Below, one piece after another: positions 8,192 through 16,990 of a stretch of DNA of 64,000 nt. The position numbers and the translations under genes were made by a program. Within the stretch, counting starts at the first letter, position 1, and every line of letters begins with the position of its first letter. Below the pieces are notes generated by a model. The model saw nothing but the letters and a program-made list of their open reading frames with translations. It searched no databases and was not told the DNA's origin. The DNA comes from Sphingomonas faeni (GTDB lineage Bacteria > Pseudomonadota > Alphaproteobacteria > Sphingomonadales > Sphingomonadaceae), in assembly GCF_023195535.1 (NCBI RefSeq), contig NZ_JALPNF010000008.1:1-64000 (forward strand). The letters run 5' to 3'.

Positions 8192-9049
8192 TCAGGCCTT
8201 CGGCTTCAATTCCAGCGCCCGCGCGTAAAGCGCCTTCCGGTCGAGCCCGAGCTTCTTCGCCACCTCACTCGCGGCCTGCCCGGTCGACAGTCGCGTCAGC
8301 GCCTCGACCAGCGCAACATCGCCGTCCTCCGCGCTCGCAGGAGGCGCTTCACCCGGCGGTGCGACGACGATCACGATTTCCCCCCGCGGCGGCGCGTCCG
8401 CATAGCGCTCGGCCAAAGTCGACAGCGTCCCCGTCACCGCCTCCTCGAACTTCTTGCTGATCTCGCGCGTCACCGCCGCCTCGCGGTCGCCGAGCCCTTC
8501 CAGCAGCGCCGCGAGACACGCCCCCAACCGCGGCCCCGACTCGTACATCACCAAAGTTGCGCGAATGGTGGCTACCTCCGCGATAGCCTCCGCCCGCGCG
8601 TGCAGCTTCGACGGCAGGAACCCGACGAACAGGAACCGGTCGGTCGGCAATCCCGCCAGCGTCAGCGCCGCCACCGCCGCGCACGGCCCTGGAATCGTCA
8701 CCACCAGATGCCCCGCCGCGCGCGCATCACGCACCAGCTTGAAGCCTGGATCCGAGATCAACGGCGTCCCCGCATCCGACACCAAAGCCACCGCCTGCGT
8801 CGCCATCCGCGCGATCAATGCCGGTCGCACACCCTCCGCGCTGTGATCGTGATACGGCACCATCGGCGTCTTCGTGCCGATGTGGCGGAGCAAGCCGGCG
8901 GTCACGCGGCTGTCCTCCACCGCGATCACGTCAGCCCGGCGGAGGATGTCGGCGGCGCGCGGCGACAGATCGCCAAGATTGCCGATCGGGGTCGCGACGA
9001 TGTAGAGGCCGGGATCGAGAAGAGATTCAGGGTTCATGGGGATGGTCAT
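8192..9049 (-). CDS. rsmI: 16S rRNA (cytidine(1402)-2'-O)-methyltransferase RsmI
   Basis: RsmI methylates the ribose 2'-OH of C1402 in 16S rRNA with SAM and supports decoding fidelity. The N-terminus has LYIVATPIGNLGDLSPRA (about residues 15-32), the hallmark of the tetrapyrrole-methylase fold in this family. It is followed by EDSRVTAGLLRHIG, VSDAGTPLISDPG and PGPCAAVAALTLAGLPTDRF. The 285-residue length fits. Two starts are possible: ATG 9049, which overlaps the divergent lipoprotein start in a CATG, or ATG 9037. It is upstream of yraN on the same strand. Confidence 0.95.
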   Translation of the reverse strand: MTIPMNPESLLDPGLYIVATPIGNLGDLSPRAADILRRADVIAVEDSRVTAGLLRHIGTKTPMVPYHDHSAEGVRPALIARMATQAVALVSDAGTPLISDPGFKLVRDARAAGHLVVTIPGPCAAVAALTLAGLPTDRFLFVGFLPSKLHARAEAIAEVATIRATLVMYESGPRLGACLAALLEGLGDREAAVTREISKKFEEAVTGTLSTLAERYADAPPRGEIVIVVAPPGEAPPASAEDGDVALVEALTRLSTGQAASEVAKKLGLDRKALYARALELKPKA

Positions 9050-10256
9050 GGCAGACGCGACGACGATAGGGCAACCGGGACGGCACCGCGCATTCGGCCG
9101 GTGGGTGGCACTCGGTGCGGCGTGCCTGCTTGGCGCATGTCAGACGATCGTCCCGCGCGGACCGGTCGAGCCGTCGCAGCAGCGCCCGACCACGCGTCCG
9201 GTCGAGCGTCCCGACATCGGCGTCGAGACCGGCATCCCGCGCGATGCCGAGCGTAACCGCGTCGCGCTGCTCGTACCGCTGTCGGGCAGCAACGCCGGCG
9301 TCGGCACCTCGATCGCCAACGCGACGATGCTAGCGCTGCTCGATACGCAGAACCAGCGCGTCCGGATCACCAACTACGACACCGCGACCGGTGCCGCCGC
9401 CGCCGCCCAGCGCGCGATCGCGGAAGGCGCGCAGCTGATCCTGGGCCCGTTGCTCGCCGACGACGTCCGCGCCGTCGCACCGATCGCGCGCGCCGCGAAC
9501 ATCCCGGTGCTCAGCTTCTCCAACGATCTCGGCGTGGCGGGCAACGGCGCCTACCTGATGGGCTATGTCCCGACCCAGTCGATCGCGCGCGTCGTCGATT
9601 TCGCCAAGGAGCGCGGCGTCAGCAATTTCGCCGGCCTCGTCCCCAACGGCCTGTACGGCGAGCGCGCCTCGACCGCGTTCCTCCGCGCGGTCGAAGGCGC
9701 GGGTGGCCAGGTCGTCTCGCTCCAGACCTACGCGCGCGGTCCCGGCGGCATTTCGGGCGCGGTCACGCGGTTGGCGGCAAAGGCCCCCTATGACGCGGTG
9801 CTGATCGCCGACGGTGGCGCCACCGCAGCCTCGGCGGCAGCGATGGTCAAGCGCGGCGGCGGTGCGTCGACGCGTATCCTCGGCACCGAACTCTGGAATT
9901 CCGACACCAGCATCGCCGCCAAGCCCGCACTGTCCGGCGCCTGGTACGCCAGCGTCTCGGACACGCTGTACCGCCAATACGCCGCCAAATACCGCGCACG
10001 CTTCGGCGCCGGGCCATACCGCCTGTCGAGCCTCGGCTATGATTCGGTCCTGCTGACGGTCCGCATCGCGCGCGACTGGAAGCCCGGCACGCCGTTCCCG
10101 GTCAACCGCCTGCGCGACGGCGATGGCTTCGCCGGCATCGACGGTGCGTTCCGCTTCGGCCGCGACAACGTCGCCGAGCGCGCGCTGGAAGTGAAGGAAA
10201 TCCGCGGTGGCACGACCACCGTGGTCTCGCCCGCGCCTACCGGCTTCGGGAAATAA
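9048..10256 (+). CDS. penicillin-binding protein activator, LpoA-like lipoprotein
   Basis: This is a predicted outer-membrane lipoprotein with a type I periplasmic-binding fold, resembling the C-terminal domain of LpoA that activates PBP1a-type peptidoglycan synthases. A signal peptide ends in a lipobox, ACLLGAC (Cys about residue 30). The mature part begins with a Pro/Arg-rich linker, then RVALLVPLSGSNAGVGTSI and the ligand-fold segments LILGPLLADDVRAV and IPVLSFSND. ATG 9048 has GGGGA seven bases upstream; an in-frame ATG at 9036 lacks that support. It lacks the N-terminal TPR domain of enterobacterial LpoA. It is divergent from rsmI, an arrangement shared with yraL/yraM of enterobacteria. 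Confidence 0.88.
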   Translation: MADATTIGQPGRHRAFGRWVALGAACLLGACQTIVPRGPVEPSQQRPTTRPVERPDIGVETGIPRDAERNRVALLVPLSGSNAGVGTSIANATMLALLDTQNQRVRITNYDTATGAAAAAQRAIAEGAQLILGPLLADDVRAVAPIARAANIPVLSFSNDLGVAGNGAYLMGYVPTQSIARVVDFAKERGVSNFAGLVPNGLYGERASTAFLRAVEGAGGQVVSLQTYARGPGGISGAVTRLAAKAPYDAVLIADGGATAASAAAMVKRGGGASTRILGTELWNSDTSIAAKPALSGAWYASVSDTLYRQYAAKYRARFGAGPYRLSSLGYDSVLLTVRIARDWKPGTPFPVNRLRDGDGFAGIDGAFRFGRDNVAERALEVKEIRGGTTTVVSPAPTGFGK

Positions 10257-10369
10257 CTTTCGGGTTCTGAGGCTGCAGCAACGCCAGATTGGCTTCGGCA
10301 GCCCGGGCCAGATTGGCTTCGTCAGCTTGGACCGGGTCGGCGGTTATCCCGATCGGACATGCAAAGCGT

Positions 10370-10425
10370 GTTTCCCCGCGAAGGCGGGGACCAGTCTGGG
10401 CTCCCGCCTTCACCGGGAGAACAAG
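10370..10425. repeat. intergenic palindromic element, family E
   Basis: The element runs from GTTTCCCCGCGAAGGCGGGG to CTCCCGCCTTCACCGGGAGA and ends ACAAG. It sits in the 261-bp gap between the LpoA-like gene and coaD, where I see nothing else. Confidence 0.8.
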
Positions 10426-10517
10426 GCGGCGGGAGTTGCTAGGTCCTCGGCTTCAAACTGGACGGCGGTCTATCCTAGAGGTGCTTCATTCGCTCGCGGG
10501 ATGATGCACCATCCTGA

Positions 10518-11024
10518 TCAACTGCCCTTGCGGCCGATCTTCTCGACCCGCGCGACGACCTCTTCGCGCACGGCTTCGGGCACGAACTTGGCGATGTTGC
10601 CGCCGTACAACGCGATTTCCTTGACCAGCCGGCTCGCGATCGGCTGCAACGCGACATCGGCCATCAGGAACACCGTTTCGACGCGCGGATTGATCTGCTG
10701 GTTCATCCCCGCCATCTGATACTCATATTCGAAATCGGCGACCGCGCGCAGGCCCCGGACGATCACCTTCGCCCCCTGCCGCTCGGCAAAGTCCATCAGC
10801 AGCGAATCGAACTCGACGACTTCGATATCGCCGCCGATCCCCGCGACCTCGCGCCGCACCGTTGCCATCCGCTCCTCGATCGTGAACATCGGCGACTTCG
10901 ACGGATTGGTCGTCACCCCGATCACCAGCCGGTCGACCAGCTTCGCGCCGCGTCGGATGATATCCATATGGCCCAACGTGACCGGATCGAACGTGCCTGG
11001 ATAGACACCAATGCGTGCGGCCAT
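10518..11024 (-). CDS. coaD: phosphopantetheine adenylyltransferase
   Basis: CoaD transfers AMP from ATP to 4'-phosphopantetheine, the penultimate step of coenzyme A synthesis. The N-terminal nucleotidyltransferase signature YPGTFDPVTLGH (residues 8-19, HxGH type) is intact. VIRGLRAVADFEYEYQMAGMN (split by the expected spacing, about 88-108) and a C-terminal PIASRLVKEIALYGG segment match the family. The 168-residue length is standard. It lies 21 bp downstream of ispA on the same strand, as the last gene of an xseB-ispA-coaD run. Confidence 0.97.
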   Translation of the reverse strand: MAARIGVYPGTFDPVTLGHMDIIRRGAKLVDRLVIGVTTNPSKSPMFTIEERMATVRREVAGIGGDIEVVEFDSLLMDFAERQGAKVIVRGLRAVADFEYEYQMAGMNQQINPRVETVFLMADVALQPIASRLVKEIALYGGNIAKFVPEAVREEVVARVEKIGRKGS

Positions 11025-11045
11025 GTTGAACTCCCGGTTATACGC

Positions 11046-11936
11046 TCAGCGGTCGCGTTCGAGCACGAAGCGCGCGATGTCGCGCAACAGATCGGCTTCC
11101 TTGCCATAGCTATGCAGGTGCGCGATCGCTTGGTCGACCAGCATCCGCGCCTGTTCGCGCGCGCGCTCGGGCCCGAGCAGCGACAGGAACGTCTCCTTGC
11201 CCGCGACCTCGTCCTTGCGCAGCGACTTGCCGACGACCGCCTCGTCGCCCTCTGCATCGAGCAGGTCGTCGGCGATCTGGAACGCAAGCCCCAGGTCATG
11301 CGCATAGCCGCGCAGACCAACCCGGCCCTCCGGCGGCAACCGCCCGAGGATCGCGCCGGCCTCGACCGACGCCGAGATCAGCGCCCCCGTCTTCATCTGC
11401 TGGAGCCGCGTAACGGTGTTCAGGTCGAAGCGCGTGCTTTCCGCCTCGATATCCATCTTCTGCCCGCCCGCCATGCCGTTCGGGCCGGCTGCGCGCGCGA
11501 GGTCGGTCACCAGCTCGATCCGCACGAACGGATCGGGGTGCGTCGCCGGATCGGCGAGGATCTCGAACGCCAGCGCATGCAGGCAATCGCCCGCCAGGAT
11601 CGCGGTCGCCTCGTCGAACACCTTGTGGACGGTCGGCTTGCCGCGCCGCATGTCGTCATTGTCCATCGACGGCAGGTCGTCATGGATCAGCGAATAGACG
11701 TGGATCGCCTCCAGTGCAGTCGCTGCCCGCGCCGAACATTCGTGCGCGACGTCGAACAGATTGGCGGTCGCGAACACGAGCAGCGGGCGCAACCGCTTGC
11801 CGCCGCCGATCGCGGCATGCCGCATCGCCCGGTACAGGTCGCCGCGCGGATCGTGGGGGATCGTCAGCAGCTGGTCGAACTGCCGGTCGATCTCGGCCGC
11901 GACGTCGGCAAGGGCGGCATCCAGCGTGACGGGCAT
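11046..11936 (-). CDS. ispA: polyprenyl synthetase (farnesyl/geranylgeranyl diphosphate synthase)
   Basis: This is a prenyl diphosphate synthase that condenses isopentenyl diphosphate with allylic primers and feeds undecaprenol, quinones, carotenoids and hopanoids. Both aspartate-rich motifs are present: the first in SLIHDDLPSMDND and the second in FQIADDLLD, with GGGKRLRPLL near the N-terminus binding pyrophosphate. ATG 11936 gives MPVTLDAALADVAAEI and 296 residues. An upstream frame extension to 12113 runs through xseB antisense-like codons and is not credible. It lies 13 bp downstream of xseB, so the two are probably co-transcribed. The exact chain length (C15 or C20) cannot be fixed by eye. 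Confidence 0.93.
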   Translation of the reverse strand: MPVTLDAALADVAAEIDRQFDQLLTIPHDPRGDLYRAMRHAAIGGGKRLRPLLVFATANLFDVAHECSARAATALEAIHVYSLIHDDLPSMDNDDMRRGKPTVHKVFDEATAILAGDCLHALAFEILADPATHPDPFVRIELVTDLARAAGPNGMAGGQKMDIEAESTRFDLNTVTRLQQMKTGALISASVEAGAILGRLPPEGRVGLRGYAHDLGLAFQIADDLLDAEGDEAVVGKSLRKDEVAGKETFLSLLGPERAREQARMLVDQAIAHLHSYGKEADLLRDIARFVLERDR

Positions 11937-11949
11937 CTGGCTCACCGCG

Positions 11950-12189
11950 TCAGCCCGCCGCGAACGGGCGGACGCCCGCGGGCTTGCCGTCGCCATCGAG
12001 CCGGATCGCCTCGATCCGCGCCTGCGCCGCATCGAGCCGGTCGGCGCAACGCTGGCGCAGCTTGTTGCCGCGCTCGTACAGCTCGATCGCCTGCTGGAGC
12101 GGCGTATCGCCACTCTCCAGCTTCCCGACGATAAGCTCGAGTTCCTTCAGTGCATCCTCGAACGCGAGGTCTTCGATCGGCGTGTCCAT
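11950..12189 (-). CDS. xseB: exodeoxyribonuclease VII small subunit
   Basis: XseB is the small subunit of exonuclease VII, which degrades single-stranded DNA together with the large subunit XseA. The 79-residue protein matches the family core: FEDALKELELIVGKLESGD (residues 10-28), then PLQQAIELYERGNKLRQRC. The two-helix layout and the length are typical. It is the first gene of the xseB-ispA-coaD operon, an association common in proteobacteria. XseA is not in this window. Confidence 0.96.
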   Translation of the reverse strand: MDTPIEDLAFEDALKELELIVGKLESGDTPLQQAIELYERGNKLRQRCADRLDAAQARIEAIRLDGDGKPAGVRPFAAG

Positions 12190-12263
12190 GTCCGTCGCTA
12201 TGGCGCAGGCACGCGATGGGGGTCAAGGACGTGGCGGCGGGGTTCTGACGGGTTCGGCGGCGT

Positions 12264-12464
12264 TCAGCGCAGCCGGTTCACGGTCCAGGTGTAGAGCACC
12301 GAAACGCCGACCAGCCCGAAATCGACCGCCGCCTGGATCCGGTGCGGCGACGGATCGCGCGAATCATGCGTGACCAGCTGCAGATCGACGGTCGGATGCC
12401 GCACGGCCACGACAGCCAGCGCGATCAGCCCCGCGACCACCAGTGTTCCCTTACGATCCCGCAT
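12264..12464 (-). CDS. hypothetical small membrane protein
   Basis: I do not recognise this gene. From ATG 12464 it encodes about 66 residues, with a hydrophobic segment near the start (TLVVAGLIALAVVAV), a polar middle (THDSRDPSPHR) and a second hydrophobic stretch (VDFGLVGVSVLYTWTV) before a basic end. That pattern suggests two membrane helices. It lies between the clpA terminator and xseB on the same strand. The 72-residue version starting at 12482 is also possible. The open frame could be fortuitous in such GC-rich DNA, but its hydrophobic pattern is more protein-like than the neighbouring shadows. Confidence 0.5.
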   Translation of the reverse strand: MRDRKGTLVVAGLIALAVVAVRHPTVDLQLVTHDSRDPSPHRIQAAVDFGLVGVSVLYTWTVNRLR

Positions 12465-12616
12465 CCTGTGTCCCCCCGGCAACGCGGCCGATCATGTCGC
12501 AATTCGTCCTTGCCGACAAGTCGAGTGGCGGTCCGGCGCCGATGCACCCGGCCGCCGCGTCCCCCTTCTCGCCCAATACCGCCCCGGCATCGCCGATCCC
12601 CAGGCGGGCGCGCACG

Positions 12617-12652
12617 AAAAAGCCCGCCGCCGGATCGCTCCGACGGCGGGCT
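12617..12652 (-). terminator. Rho-independent terminator of clpA
   Basis: On the minus strand a 9-bp stem AGCCCGCCG/CGGCGGGCT with a 14-base loop is followed directly by a short T run. It begins 25 bases after the clpA stop codon. Confidence 0.85.
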
Positions 12653-12676
12653 CTTCGCTTCGATCACAACCCGAAG

Positions 12677-14995
12677 TTACTTCGCGTCGACAGTCTCGAC
12701 CTTGCCCTTCTTCTTGGGCTTCTTCGGCGCGGCCGGCTCGATCGCGAACGACAGCGCGCCGTCCTTCATCTTCACCGTCACCTCGCCGCCGTGGACCAGC
12801 TTGCCGAACAACAGTTCCTCGGCAAGCGGCTGCTTGATCTTCTCCTGGATCAGGCGACCCATCGGCCGTGCGCCGTACAGCTTGTCATAGCCCTTGGTCG
12901 TCAGCCACGCCTTCGACTCGTCGTCGAGCAGGATGTGCACGCCGCGGTCCGCCAGCTGGAGTTCGAGCTGGAGGATGAACTTGTCCACGACCCGCGCCAC
13001 GACTTCGGTCGGCAGGTACCCGAACGGCACCACCGCATCGAGACGGTTGCGGAATTCCGGCGTGAACATCTTGGTCACCGCCACCTCGTCCTCGCCCTCA
13101 CGCGTCAGGTTGCCGAAGCCGACCGTCTCGCGCGCCATGTCGCTGGCGCCCGCATTGGTCGTCATGATCAGGATGACGTTGCGGAAATCGACCGACTTGC
13201 CGTGCTGGTCGGTCAGCCGCCCGTTATCCATCACCTGCAACAGGATGTTGAACAGGTCCGGATGCGCCTTCTCGATCTCGTCGAGCAACAGGACGCAGTG
13301 CGGGTTCTGGTCGATCGCATCGGTCAGCAGACCGCCCTGGTCGAACCCGACATAGCCCGGGGGCGCACCGATCAGACGGCTGACCGAGTGGCGCTCCATA
13401 TATTCGGACATGTCGAACCGCTGGAGCGGAATGCCGAGGATCGTCGACAGCTGCTTGGCCACCTCGGTCTTGCCGACACCGGTAGGCCCGGTGAACAGAT
13501 AGTTGCCGATCGGCTTCTCCGGCTCGCGCAGACCTGCCCGCGCCAGCTTGATCGCCGACGCCAGCTTCTCGATCGCCGCATTCTGCCCGAACACCACGCG
13601 CTTGAGATCGGTCTCGAGCGTAGCCAGCGCCAGCTTGTCGTCGGTCGAGACCGACTTCGGCGGGATCCGTGCCATCGTCGCGATGACCATCTCGATCTCC
13701 TTCGGGGTGATCGTCTTCTTGCGCTTGTTCGGTGGCACCAGCATCTGCATCGCGCCGACCTCGTCGATCACGTCGATCGCCTTGTCCGGCAGCTTGCGGT
13801 CGTTGATGTACCGCGCCGACAGCTCGACCGCCGACTTGATCGCATCGGGCGTGTACTTGACGTTGTGGTGATCCTCGAACGCCGAGCGCAGCCCCGCGAG
13901 GATCTTGATGGTGTCCTCGATCGTCGGCTCGTTCACGTCGATCTTCTGGAAGCGCCGCAGCAACGCGCGGTCCTTCTCGAAGTGATTGCGGAACTCCTTG
14001 TACGTGGTCGAGCCGATGCACCGGATCGTACCGCCGCTAAGCGCCGGCTTGAGCAGGTTAGACGCATCCATCGCCCCGCCGCTGGTTGCGCCGGCACCAA
14101 TGACGGTGTGGATCTCGTCGATGAACAGTACGGCATCGGGGAGCTTCTCAAGCTCATTCACGACCGCCTTCAGCCGCTCCTCGAAATCACCGCGGTACCG
14201 CGTACCCGCCAGCAACGCGCCCATGTCGAGCGAGTAGATGATCGCCGGCAACAGCACGTCGGGCACGTCGCCCTCGACGATCTTGCGCGCCAGGCCTTCC
14301 GCGATCGCGGTCTTCCCCACGCCCGGATCGCCCACATAGAGCGGGTTGTTCTTCGACCGGCGGCACAGGATCTGGATCGTGCGATCCACCTCCGGCCCGC
14401 GCCCGATCAGGGGATCGACCTTGCCGGCCTTCGCCTTCTCGTTGAGGTCGACCGTGAATTGCTTGAGCGCGCTTTCCGTCTTGCCCTTCTCCTGTCCCTT
14501 GGCCGGCTTCTCGTCGTCCGCACCCTTTGGCGTGGATGCTTCGGTCGCCTGCTGCCCGCCCTTGCCGACACCGTGGCTGATGAAGCTGACCGCATCGAGG
14601 CGGCTCATGTCCTGCTGCTGCAGGAAATACACCGCATAGCTCTCGCGCTCGCTGAACAGGGCGACGAGTACGTTGGCACCCGTCACTTCGTCGCGGCCCG
14701 AGGACTGGACGTGGAGGATCGCGCGCTGGACGACGCGCTGGAACCCGCTGGTGGGCGAGGGATCGGTCGCCGCATCGACCTTCAGCGCATCGAGTTCGCT
14801 GTCGAGGTAATGCGCGACGGTATTTTTCAGTTCGCCGATCTCGACGTTGCACGCGGTCATGACCTTCGACGCGTGTTCGTCGTCGATCAGCGCGAGCAGC
14901 AGATGCTCCAGCGTCGCATATTCGTGGCGCCGGGACGACGCCGCCTCGAGCGCCTTGTGCAGCGTGGTCTCGAGGGCGGGTGCAAATGATGGCAT
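12677..14995 (-). CDS. clpA: ATP-dependent Clp protease ATP-binding subunit ClpA
   Basis: ClpA is the AAA+ unfoldase that feeds substrates to ClpP. The 772-residue protein has an N-terminal Clp_N double repeat (about residues 1-145, opening MPSFAPALETTLHKAL). The first ATPase module has Walker A GDPGVGKTAIAEG (about 218-230) and Walker B VLFIDEIHTVIGAG. The second has GPTGVGKTEVAKQ (about 499-511) and LLLDEIEKAHPD. There is no ClpB-type coiled-coil insertion, which distinguishes it from ClpB. The C-terminus is Lys-rich (PKKPKKKGKVE). The adaptor gene clpS, often just upstream, is not seen in the 300 bp before this gene. Confidence 0.97.
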   Translation of the reverse strand: MPSFAPALETTLHKALEAASSRRHEYATLEHLLLALIDDEHASKVMTACNVEIGELKNTVAHYLDSELDALKVDAATDPSPTSGFQRVVQRAILHVQSSGRDEVTGANVLVALFSERESYAVYFLQQQDMSRLDAVSFISHGVGKGGQQATEASTPKGADDEKPAKGQEKGKTESALKQFTVDLNEKAKAGKVDPLIGRGPEVDRTIQILCRRSKNNPLYVGDPGVGKTAIAEGLARKIVEGDVPDVLLPAIIYSLDMGALLAGTRYRGDFEERLKAVVNELEKLPDAVLFIDEIHTVIGAGATSGGAMDASNLLKPALSGGTIRCIGSTTYKEFRNHFEKDRALLRRFQKIDVNEPTIEDTIKILAGLRSAFEDHHNVKYTPDAIKSAVELSARYINDRKLPDKAIDVIDEVGAMQMLVPPNKRKKTITPKEIEMVIATMARIPPKSVSTDDKLALATLETDLKRVVFGQNAAIEKLASAIKLARAGLREPEKPIGNYLFTGPTGVGKTEVAKQLSTILGIPLQRFDMSEYMERHSVSRLIGAPPGYVGFDQGGLLTDAIDQNPHCVLLLDEIEKAHPDLFNILLQVMDNGRLTDQHGKSVDFRNVILIMTTNAGASDMARETVGFGNLTREGEDEVAVTKMFTPEFRNRLDAVVPFGYLPTEVVARVVDKFILQLELQLADRGVHILLDDESKAWLTTKGYDKLYGARPMGRLIQEKIKQPLAEELLFGKLVHGGEVTVKMKDGALSFAIEPAAPKKPKKKGKVETVDAK

Positions 14996-15134
14996 TTACA
15001 ATACTCCTGTCGGGCCGCGAGCACGCGAGCCCTTTGACGCTATGTCGGAACTGATATCGGTCGCATCAAGCACTTGAACCGTGGCCCGACCGTTCCTGCG
15101 TCGGTTAAAGATCACGCGGCGCTGCTCCCTTGCC

Positions 15135-15219
15135 CCGTCATCCTGGGCTCGACCCAGGATCCAGGGCCAGGATCGCCCACGCTTCTGGCTCTGGATCCCA
15201 GCGTTCTCTGGGATGACGG
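15135..15219. repeat. intergenic palindromic element, family H
   Basis: The left end CCGTCATCCTGGGCTCGACC and right end CAGCGTTCTCTGGGATGACG make an imperfect hairpin with CCAGGATCCAGGGCCAGGAT inside. It is similar in outer bases to families A and B. It fills the gap between clpA and the DUF1192 gene, where I see no other feature apart from the clpA promoter region. Confidence 0.7.
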
Positions 15220-15300
15220 CGGGATGGGGCCATGCGGCAATGGTCGATGGAACAGTGCCGGTCGATGCCGTGGCAGCGAACACAGGCACCGCCGCGCCGA

Positions 15301-15495
15301 TCACCGCCTGAACAGGTCGTCGGCGATGGCGCGATGACTGACGGCGCGGTCTTTCTTGACCTGGCATCGCGCGATCTCGCCCTGCAGCACGGTGATCCGC
15401 GCATCGAGTTCGGCGACCGACAACGGATCGAGGTCCTGCCGCACCAGTGCGTCAAGCAGATCGTCGGGACGGGAGGGGGCGTCTTCCAGGTCCAT
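15301..15495 (-). CDS. DUF1192 family small protein
   Basis: This is a small cytoplasmic protein of a widespread alphaproteobacterial family with no assigned function. From ATG 15495 it has about 64 residues. The conserved part is DPLSVAELDARITVLQGEIA, a short amphipathic helix predicted to form a coiled coil, followed by a charged tail (CQVKKDRAVSHRAI). A longer form from 15519 would add eight residues. It is divergent from the quinone oxidoreductase gene, with about 73 bp between starts, so the two probably share a promoter region. Confidence 0.8.
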   Translation of the reverse strand: MDLEDAPSRPDDLLDALVRQDLDPLSVAELDARITVLQGEIARCQVKKDRAVSHRAIADDLFRR

Positions 15496-15568
15496 CGTGC
15501 CTGCAACGTTGACCCGCACCCGAGTGATGTCAATAAGGCCGGCACATCAAAAGGGACGTGACGAGCCG

Positions 15569-16600
15569 ATGACCGCGATACCCGAAAACCAATCCAGTAA
15601 CTTACGTGTACCTGACGTCATGAAGGCGATCGATCCAGAACAGCCCGGCGGTCCCGAAGTGCTGGTGCTCGTCGATCGTCCCGTCCCGCAGCCGGGGCCG
15701 GGCGAGGTGCTCGTCAAGGTCGCCGCGGCCGGGGTCAATCGCCCCGAGGTCATGCAGCGCCAGGGCAAGTATCCGCCCCCGCCGGGTGCGCCCTCGATCC
15801 TCGGCATGGAAATCTCCGGCACGATCGTCGCGGTCGGCGACGACGTCGGCGACGAACAGATCGGTCAGTCGGTCTGCGCGCTGATCTCGGGCGGGGCCTA
15901 TGCGGAATATGCCGTCGCACCTTTCGGCCAGTGCCTGCCCGTCCCCGAGGCGCTGGCGATGGTCGAGGCCGCGGCGATGCCCGAAACGCTCTTCACCGTC
16001 TGGACCAATTTGTTCGAACGCGCCTACGCCACCGAGGGCGACACCGTCCTCGTCCACGGCGGCACCAGCGGCATCGGCACGATGGCGATCGGGCTGTGCA
16101 ATCTATTCGGCATCGACATCATCGTCACCGCCGGTTCGAAGGCCAAGTGCGAAGCCGCGCTCAGCCTCGGCGCGACCCACGCGATCGACTACAAGACGGA
16201 AGATTTCGTTGAGCGCGTGAAGCAGATCACCGGCGGCAAGGGCGTCGCCGCGGTGCTCGACATGGTCGGCGGCGACTATGTACCCCGCAACCTGCAATGC
16301 CTGGCGGAGGACGGCCGCCACGTCTCGATCGCGGTCCAGGGCGGCATGATCGCAACGGTCCCCCTGTTCGAGATCATGCGCCGCCGCCTGACGCTGACCG
16401 GCTCGACGCTTCGCCCCCGCGACACCGCATTCAAGTCGCTGGTCGCCGACGAACTGGCGCGCACCGTCTGGCCGCACGTCGAGGCCGGCAAGCTGAAGCC
16501 GGTCATCGACCGCGTCTTCGCGTTCGCCGATGCCCCCGCCGCCCATACTCGCATGGAAGCCGGCGACCACGTCGGCAAGATCGTCCTGACGATGGGCTGA
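15569..16600 (+). CDS. NAD(P)H-quinone oxidoreductase, zinc-less MDR family
   Basis: This is a medium-chain dehydrogenase/reductase of the QOR/PIG3 type, which reduces quinones or enals with NADPH. From ATG 15569 it has 343 residues. The N-terminal GroES-like part includes PQPGPGEVLVKVAAAGVNRP and GMEISGTIVAVG, and it lacks the zinc-binding cysteines of alcohol dehydrogenases. The Rossmann part has VLVHGGTSGIGTMAIGL (about residues 165-181) and VLDMVGGDY. The C-terminus (KPVIDRVFAFADAPAAHTRM) is typical. Cytoplasmic. Upstream frame extension to 15356 is antisense to the DUF1192 gene and is not used. Confidence 0.93.
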   Translation: MTAIPENQSSNLRVPDVMKAIDPEQPGGPEVLVLVDRPVPQPGPGEVLVKVAAAGVNRPEVMQRQGKYPPPPGAPSILGMEISGTIVAVGDDVGDEQIGQSVCALISGGAYAEYAVAPFGQCLPVPEALAMVEAAAMPETLFTVWTNLFERAYATEGDTVLVHGGTSGIGTMAIGLCNLFGIDIIVTAGSKAKCEAALSLGATHAIDYKTEDFVERVKQITGGKGVAAVLDMVGGDYVPRNLQCLAEDGRHVSIAVQGGMIATVPLFEIMRRRLTLTGSTLRPRDTAFKSLVADELARTVWPHVEAGKLKPVIDRVFAFADAPAAHTRMEAGDHVGKIVLTMG

Positions 16601-16710
16601 GGGGAGCACTCGCCCCCTCCGTCACCGGTTGGAGCACGATAGCCAGTAGCATCGGTGAGGGGGGGGCCACCAGTCGCGTCGGTGATGGAGCAGGACACCC
16701 GTCCCAATCC

Positions 16711-16759
16711 CGTCACCCCAGCGAAAGCTGGGGTATCCCCGTTTGACGGATAACGGTCA
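16711..16759. repeat. partial family A palindromic element
   Basis: It begins CGTCACCCCAGCGAAAGCTG and ends in a short complementary CGGTCACCCC-like edge. It is the first of four adjacent elements that fill 16601-17148, a stretch with no gene. Confidence 0.55.
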
Positions 16760-16770
16760 CCCCAAGCTCA

Positions 16771-16883
16771 CCACCACCCTGGCGAAGGCCGGGGCCCAAT
16801 CGGGAACGCCGAGCAACGACCCGCAGTCCTCCGTTACTGCGACCTTTCCAATTGGGCCCGGGCCTCCGCCCCCGGGGGGGCGT
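16771..16883. repeat. intergenic palindromic element, family D
   Basis: The arms are CTGGCGAAGGCCGGGGCCCA and TGGGCCCGGGCCTCCGCCCC, with the family core CCGTTACTGCGACCTTTCC. The right end is degraded into a G run. Confidence 0.8.
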
Positions 16884-16907
16884 AGGAAAGCGCCGACCCA
16901 GCCAATT

Positions 16908-16964
16908 TTGTTCTCCCGCGAGGGCGGGAGCCCGGTCTGGATCCCCGCCTTCGCGGGAACACAA
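16908..16964. repeat. intergenic palindromic element, family E
   Basis: It starts TTGTTCTCCCGCGAGGGCGG and ends CCGCCTTCGCGGGAACACAA. It is in the opposite orientation to the copy at 511. Confidence 0.75.
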
Positions 16965-16990
16965 GCTGCCTTCGCAAACCAAACGGCCCA

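Noticed and set aside
12425-12667. 80-codon minus-strand ORF over the clpA terminator
   Set aside because: It runs through the terminator hairpin and its product is Arg/Gly-rich shadow sequence.
12443-14989. 848-codon open frame on the plus strand
   Set aside because: It is fully antisense to clpA and rich in Arg, His and Asp, the usual shadow of a high-GC gene; clpA on the minus strand has complete family motifs.
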